NCBI RefSeq assembly: GCF_000337675.1
Contig: NZ_AOIB01000031.1
Coordinates: forward strand, 234,665 to 271,095
DNA from: Natronococcus amylolyticus DSM 10524
GTDB taxonomy: Archaea > Halobacteriota > Halobacteria > Halobacteriales > Natrialbaceae
Length of the DNA stretch: 36,431 nt
Reading direction: 5' to 3'
The position numbers and the translations under genes are program-made. Shown piece after piece: positions 33,159 through 36,431 of this stretch. Numbering within the stretch: the first letter of the stretch is position 1; the number at the start of each line of letters is the position of its first letter. Below the pieces are notes generated by a model. The model saw only the letters and a program-made list of their open reading frames with translations. It was not told the DNA's origin and searched no databases.

Positions 33159-34325
33159 ATGCGAGGCGAGCAAACGAACGATGTGCTATACGCGTTACGC
33201 GACGGACGGCGTCGGGCCGTCCTGCAGCTCCTCCGAAACCGAACCGAGCCGATCTCCGACGAGGAGGTAGCCGTTCACCTCGCCGCCGCGGACGCGGAGA
33301 AGCGACTGCTCGACGTCACCGAGGACGAACTGGCGGAGTGGCGCGTCTCCCTCCGGCAGACTCACCTTCCGGTACTCGAGGAAGCGGGACTGATCGACTG
33401 GGACGCCGAGACGAACGCCGTCGCGGTCTCGACACACCCGGCGCTGCAGAACCCGACGCTCGAGCGCATCGTCGAGACGGACGGAGTCGACTGGGACGAA
33501 GTCCTCGGGGCACTTGTTCACCGCCGACGGCGCATCGCTCTGTCGGTGCTCGCCGACTACGACACGGCGCTGTCACGAGTCGCCCTCGCTCGCGCGGTCG
33601 TCGAGCGGGAACCCGGTACCGAAACGGTCGAGACCGCCGATGCCGATCCGGTCGAGGACTGCTGTGCGGCCCTCCATCACGTCCACCTTCCGAAGCTCGC
33701 GGCGGCCGGCCTCGTCTCGTACGACGCTCGAAGCGGCGCCGTCAGCTACTGCGGCCACCCCCTCATCGAGGACACCGAGTGGTTCGATCTACACCTTCCC
33801 GAGACGCCGCGAGCGGTCCTCTCGGTCGCCGAGCCCTCACAGGACATCTGGCGACTCGATGGGCGCGCGAACGTGATCGAGCACTGCCGCGCACTCTGTG
33901 AGTACGCCGACGACGAGCTGTTCCTGCTGTACACCGACGAGGACCTCATCGAGGCGGCGTGTCTCCGGTGTCTGCAGGACGCCGTCGACCGCGGCGTCGA
34001 CGTCTACGTCGGCACGCAGACCCAGGCGATCCGGGATCGGGTCCGCGAGCAGGTACCCGGCGTCACGCTGTGGGAACCCCAGCGCGACTGGATGAATATC
34101 TCGCCTGAGCGCGAGAAGGTCGGCCGACTGCTCTTCGCCGACCGGGAAGCGATTATGCTCGGCACGCTCAGCAAACACAACGACCACGGGATTCAGAACG
34201 AGACCGCGATCACGGGTGCCGGCGAGGACAACGCCCTCGTCATGCTGGTCCGCGAGCTGCTGGGTTCACGCCTGGATCACCTCGACGAACAGAGCGCGGA
34301 CTTCCTCGAGGAGATCCCCTTCTGA
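33159..34325 (+). CDS. Double DUF7344 regulator with TrmB-like C-terminal domain
   Basis: A 388-residue regulator. Residues 1-95: first DUF7344 winged helix (NDVLYALRDGRRRAVLQLLR, then LRQTHLPVLEEAGLIDWDAE). Residues about 110-205: second (WDEVLGALVHRRRRIALSVL, ALHHVHLPKLAAAGLVSYDA). Residues about 215-388: an effector-like domain with WRLDGRANVIEHCRALCEYA, LEAACLRCLQ-like helix (LIEAACLRCLQDAVDRGVDV), and IMLGTLSKHNDHGIQNETAI, resembling the PLD-like C-terminal domain of haloarchaeal TrmB/DUF7344 regulators. It is a DNA-binding, cytoplasmic protein. Its TGA overlaps the ATG of the HalOD1 gene by one base (TGATG), so the two are translationally coupled, as in the 8935-9751 operon. Confidence 0.83.
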   Translation: MRGEQTNDVLYALRDGRRRAVLQLLRNRTEPISDEEVAVHLAAADAEKRLLDVTEDELAEWRVSLRQTHLPVLEEAGLIDWDAETNAVAVSTHPALQNPTLERIVETDGVDWDEVLGALVHRRRRIALSVLADYDTALSRVALARAVVEREPGTETVETADADPVEDCCAALHHVHLPKLAAAGLVSYDARSGAVSYCGHPLIEDTEWFDLHLPETPRAVLSVAEPSQDIWRLDGRANVIEHCRALCEYADDELFLLYTDEDLIEAACLRCLQDAVDRGVDVYVGTQTQAIRDRVREQVPGVTLWEPQRDWMNISPEREKVGRLLFADREAIMLGTLSKHNDHGIQNETAITGAGEDNALVMLVRELLGSRLDHLDEQSADFLEEIPF

Positions 34326-34606
34326 TGAGCGACACCGATCGGTCCCCCTCGGCGGCGGCACACGAGTACCAGTTGGCCCCCGACGAATCTCCGAGCCGCG
34401 GCGTCTGGTCGGTCGTCGCCGTACTGGAGGACTGCCCGCCACCGGAGCTCCCGTCACTTGCGGAAACGATCGACCCAGAGGCCTTAGACGCCGCGTTCAT
34501 CGGCACGACCGCGACCGACCACGTCTCCTTCGAGTACGCCGGCTACACGATCACGGTAACGAGCGACGCCGTTCGGGCCCGCGCGCTCGAGTGCGACGCC
34601 GGGTGA
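34325..34606 (+). CDS. HalOD1 output-domain protein, coupled to double-DUF7344 gene
   Basis: A 93-residue protein with an acidic/polar N-terminus and a HalOD1 domain: GVWSVVAVLEDCPPPELPSL, ETIDPEALDAAFIGTTATDH and VSFEYAGYTITVTSDAV. The match to the 8613, 8935 and 35325 proteins is clear in the IDPEALDAAF and FEYAGYTITV blocks. It begins on the last base of the regulator gene, which carries a GAGGAG run 12 nt upstream as ribosome-binding site. The gene pair is likely functional as a unit; which partner it contacts is not known. Confidence 0.85.
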   Translation: MSDTDRSPSAAAHEYQLAPDESPSRGVWSVVAVLEDCPPPELPSLAETIDPEALDAAFIGTTATDHVSFEYAGYTITVTSDAVRARALECDAG

Positions 34607-34973
34607 CGGCGGCGGATCGCGTTCGCTCGTCGGGTGAGGAGGCTCGAGGGCCACCTTCGTGTCGACCGGGACGACGGGTCACTCGGGGACGAGCGACGGC
34701 GACCGTCCCGTTTGGGGATCGCTCGAGCTACGGAGGAGTGGGTAAGAGACTGGTCGATAGCAGAGGTAAGGGACTGGTCGACGGCGTAGCCCCGGAAGGT
34801 CCGCTCACAGCGTCGGGTACTCGAGAACCGACAGCACACGGTCGTCCGCGACCGGCACCGCTCGTCGTTCTCGGTTATCGGCCCGGAAGAGCCCGCGTGG
34901 CTGTCGTTTCGTCGATGCGATGGGAGTCGAGTGACGTGACTCTGTCGTCGGTATCGAGTGCGTCGCGTTCAGC
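34607..34973. other. Intergenic region with a 24-bp tandem repeat
   Basis: About 370 bases with no credible gene. It holds two tandem 24-bp units (34741-34764 and 34765-34788) sharing GGTAAGxGACTGGTCGA and differing at a few positions. Nothing else was recognised. Confidence 0.45.
34741..34788. repeat. Two-copy 24-bp imperfect tandem repeat
   Basis: Unit 1 starts GGTAAGAGACTGGTCGATAG and unit 2 GGTAAGGGACTGGTCGACGG. Only two copies were found, so this is not a CRISPR array. Confidence 0.7.
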
Positions 34974-35111
34974 TCAGCGGAGGAAGCGGCTGTACAGGCG
35001 CTCGAGCGTCCTCGCGAACGAGGTCGTCGGCGTTCCGGGGAGGTGAAGCGGGGGTTCGGCGGTGTCGACCGGCACGTCCGTCATGGCGTCTCGGGGGTCA
35101 GCATCGTTCAT
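34974..35111 (-). CDS. Small hypothetical protein, 45 residues
   Basis: A short frame encoding MNDADPRDAMTDVPVDTAEP, PLHLPGTPTTSFARTLERLY and SRFLR, stop TGA at 34974-34976. It has an acidic N-terminal half and a short basic helix at the end. The main support is a very good TATA element (35133-35144) exactly 26-28 nt before the ATG, which predicts a leaderless transcript beginning at this codon. No family was recognised. It lies between two HalOD1 genes and could be related to them, but nothing in its sequence shows that. Confidence 0.45.
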   Translation of the reverse strand: MNDADPRDAMTDVPVDTAEPPLHLPGTPTTSFARTLERLYSRFLR

Positions 35112-35132
35112 ACACTCGTTTGGGCCCGGGGC

Positions 35133-35144
35133 TATTTACATATT
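35133..35144 (-). promoter_or_regulatory. TATA box of the 45-residue ORF
   Basis: The minus strand reads AATATGTAAATA, centred 27 nt before the ATG at 35111. Confidence 0.55.
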
Positions 35145-35324
35145 CGGAATAATAGTTAGCAGAAACCGAAACAAACAATCGTTATTGTGAAAGTATAGCG
35201 GGGTAGTGCATACCGAGGGCGACAGCCGGTCCTCGAGGGCCGATCGGTCTCGAGGGCGGACGATATCGCTCGGTAGTGGTTGGAGGAACGAGCCGTGAGA
35301 ACGGCGGTAGGACGACCGTGTGCC

Positions 35325-35609
35325 TTACTGCGGATTGTACTCGAACTGTCGATCGGGGTTCGGATCCGCGTCCTCTGCCGGGGTGATCGAGACGGACCCC
35401 GTTCCGTCGACGGTGACCGTGTAGTCGCCGTAGGCGAACGAGACGACGCCGGTGAAGTCGGTGCGCTCGTCCGGTCGCGGGTGAACCAGAGACTCGAGGG
35501 CATCAACGTCGATCACCGCGTGCAACGGCGGATCCAGGGCAGTCGCATCGACACCCTCACGGGCGGCGATCCGTCGTGCGATCTCGACGCCGAGTTCTGC
35601 AGGGGCCAT
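35325..35609 (-). CDS. HalOD1 output-domain protein (lone copy)
   Basis: A 94-residue protein from the ATG at 35609 (an in-frame GTG at 35621 would add four residues). MAPAELGVEIARRIAAREGV leads into DPPLHAVIDVDALESLVHPR and VSFAYGDYTVTVDGTGSVSI, which is the HalOD1 pattern; the tail is acidic and ends in QFEYNPQ. It stands alone, without a DUF7344 gene on its strand, though the double-DUF7344 operon is only 0.7 kb away on the opposite strand. Likely an output or partner protein in haloarchaeal signalling; no activity is assigned. Confidence 0.82.
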   Translation of the reverse strand: MAPAELGVEIARRIAAREGVDATALDPPLHAVIDVDALESLVHPRPDERTDFTGVVSFAYGDYTVTVDGTGSVSITPAEDADPNPDRQFEYNPQ

Positions 35610-35720
35610 ACCAGTTCCCACCTCGACCGAGCACTTGAACTTCAGTCAGACATGCTCGCGGTGAGAACAGGAAGGTCGTATTCGACGTTGCGGGCTCGCC
35701 GCCGTGCTTGCTCGCCCTGG

Positions 35721-36098
35721 CTACGGCTGCGTTCGGTTCGCGAGCGGGGCGTCGACCGCGGCGTCCTCGAGCCCGCCGAGCCCGTACAGGTCGACGACGC
35801 TGAGGACGAGCACGGCCAGCGGGAACGCGACGTCCGCGAAGCCGGCGTGCTCGAGGCGAAGCGCGGTGAGGAGGAACGGCTCCGCGGCCGTGCGCTCGAC
35901 GAGTATCGCGCCCGTGCTGAGGAACGCGAGGGCGGCGACACACAGCACGGCCCAGACGAGTCCGCGCCGCCAGTGGCCGGCGTAGAGGTGTCCCGCACCG
36001 GGCATCACGACGGCGAGTACGTACGCCGGCCAGGTTCGGTTCCGGGTCGCGACGGCCGTTCCCCGCGACAGCAGCGTCCGGGGTCGCGTCGACAGCAT
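35721..36098 (-). CDS. Small membrane protein related to the zinc-ribbon protein at 31513
   Basis: A 125-residue protein with three to four hydrophobic segments: TWPAYVLAVVMPGAGHLYAG, GLVWAVLCVAALAFLSTGAI and VAFPLAVLVLSVVDLYGLGG. The order GAGHLYxxxxRRGLxW followed by LSVVDLY parallels GLGHLYLWRLRRAVGW and LSVVDAY in the 31513-31995 protein, so the two share a membrane domain. Here the C-terminus ends ANRTQP and there is no zinc ribbon in this or the neighbouring frames. It may be a short family member or a truncated one. Function unknown. Confidence 0.78.
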   Translation of the reverse strand: MLSTRPRTLLSRGTAVATRNRTWPAYVLAVVMPGAGHLYAGHWRRGLVWAVLCVAALAFLSTGAILVERTAAEPFLLTALRLEHAGFADVAFPLAVLVLSVVDLYGLGGLEDAAVDAPLANRTQP

Positions 36099-36345
36099 CG
36101 GGTCACCGCCTCCGCGGACCGGGTCGCGGGCGGTCGTGGCTGGTCGGTTCGGTTGGGTGTCTGGAGGGTGTCATAGCGTACCCATCACGCGCGACGCTCA
36201 TCAATCTCAGTCAGACGCCCGTGTGACGCGTCGTGGCCCTCCCTCGCGGAAACCGGGACGAGTGCCCTCGAGCGCTCGAGACAACGGTTGCATCGCCGGC
36301 GTCCGACTCCTCGGCGGACGGGGCTGCGTGTTATAGCGTGAAGCA
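36099..36345. other. Intergenic region without a recognisable gene
   Basis: About 250 bases before the terminal hairpin. No credible frame, promoter or repeat was identified on either strand. Confidence 0.35.
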
Positions 36346-36383
36346 GGCGCAAAACCCACGACTTCAGTCGTGGGATACGCGCC
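36346..36383 (+). ncRNA. Structured hairpin resembling an IS200/IS605 (TnpB) element end
   Basis: An 8-bp perfect stem CCCACGAC-TTCA-GTCGTGGG (36355-36374) is enclosed by a second 5-bp stem GGCGC (36346-36350) with GCGCC (36379-36383), separated by symmetric four-base loops. Haloarchaeal IS1341/IS605 elements commonly end in CCCACGxC-TTxA-GxCGTGGG hairpins, which belong to the omega RNA scaffold or transposase site. No tnpB is visible in this window, so it is a solo end, the edge of an element continuing to the right, or a simple terminator. Confidence 0.4.
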
Positions 36384-36402
36384 GTGAGCTTGATTGGTCA
36401 AC

Positions 36403-36417
36403 CGACCGTAACGGTCG
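36403..36417. repeat. Short inverted repeat near right edge
   Basis: CGACCGT-A-ACGGTCG, a 7-bp stem with a one-base centre, 20 bp after the large hairpin. The centre is too tight for a stable RNA loop, so it may be a DNA-binding palindrome. Confidence 0.35.
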
Positions 36418-36431
36418 TTGTGCGCGGAAAA

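Noticed and set aside
32024..33901. 625-codon plus-strand frame across the VOC gene
   Set aside because: Arginine/proline-rich shadow frame running through two genes with clear domains in another frame.
1..36431. tRNA, rRNA or CRISPR genes
   Set aside because: No cloverleaf with a TTC-type T-loop and CCA-side stem, no rRNA-like segment and no regularly spaced repeats were found by reading both strands; a covariance search was not possible.

Overview
The window comes from a halophilic archaeon (class Halobacteria). The evidence is high GC with GC-rich third codon positions, strongly acidic proteins, abundant twin-arginine (Tat) signal peptides and Tat lipoboxes, PGF-CTERM surface anchors, promoters with a TATA box 26-30 nt upstream of leaderless starts, and haloarchaea-restricted families (HalOD1, DUF7344, DUF7351, Bat-type HTH_10). 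Assignment to the Natrialbales is only an impression. No rRNA, tRNA or CRISPR array was seen.

Layout. 1-3.9 kb: the 3' end of an RNase J-type beta-CASP ribonuclease, an exported gamma-glutamyltransferase, a small zinc-ribbon membrane protein and a UspA protein. 4.1-13.4 kb: an exported-protein region holding two PQQ-like beta-propeller proteins with acidic linkers and PGF-CTERM tails, each next to a paralogous acidic four-cysteine lipoprotein. One of those lipoproteins has an in-frame stop in its twin-arginine motif. Between them lie a small hypothetical gene, a ParB-like remnant, a HalOD1 protein, a DUF7344-HalOD1 operon and a TIM-barrel remnant. 13.7-17.5 kb: orphan PTS genes (HPr, EI), a 40-residue membrane peptide, a Bat-type regulator and a 56-residue possible zinc protein. 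17.5-24.6 kb: a third propeller gene broken by a 67-bp duplication, a beta-helix protein, a frameshifted CPBP membrane protease, a multi-spanning membrane protein and a lipase-family hydrolase.

24.7-31.4 kb: a cupredoxin-like lipoprotein, a frameshifted ArsR/DUF7351 regulator, a PAS histidine kinase, another Tat lipoprotein, a two-gene HTH plus small-protein module and an acyl-CoA dehydrogenase. 31.5-36.4 kb: two related membrane proteins (one with a zinc ribbon), a VOC dioxygenase-like protein, a double-DUF7344 regulator overlapping a HalOD1 gene, a 45-residue ORF, another HalOD1 gene, and a structured hairpin at the right edge resembling an IS200/IS605 end.

Themes. (1) A winged-helix DUF7344 gene directly upstream of, and overlapping, a HalOD1 gene occurs at two independent loci, with two further lone HalOD1 genes; this looks like a recurring regulatory module. 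(2) A cell-surface set of propeller plus acidic lipoprotein has been duplicated and is partly decaying. (3) At least six genes are broken (nonsense, frameshift, duplication or truncation), so the region is either decaying accessory DNA or carries assembly errors; read mapping would decide.
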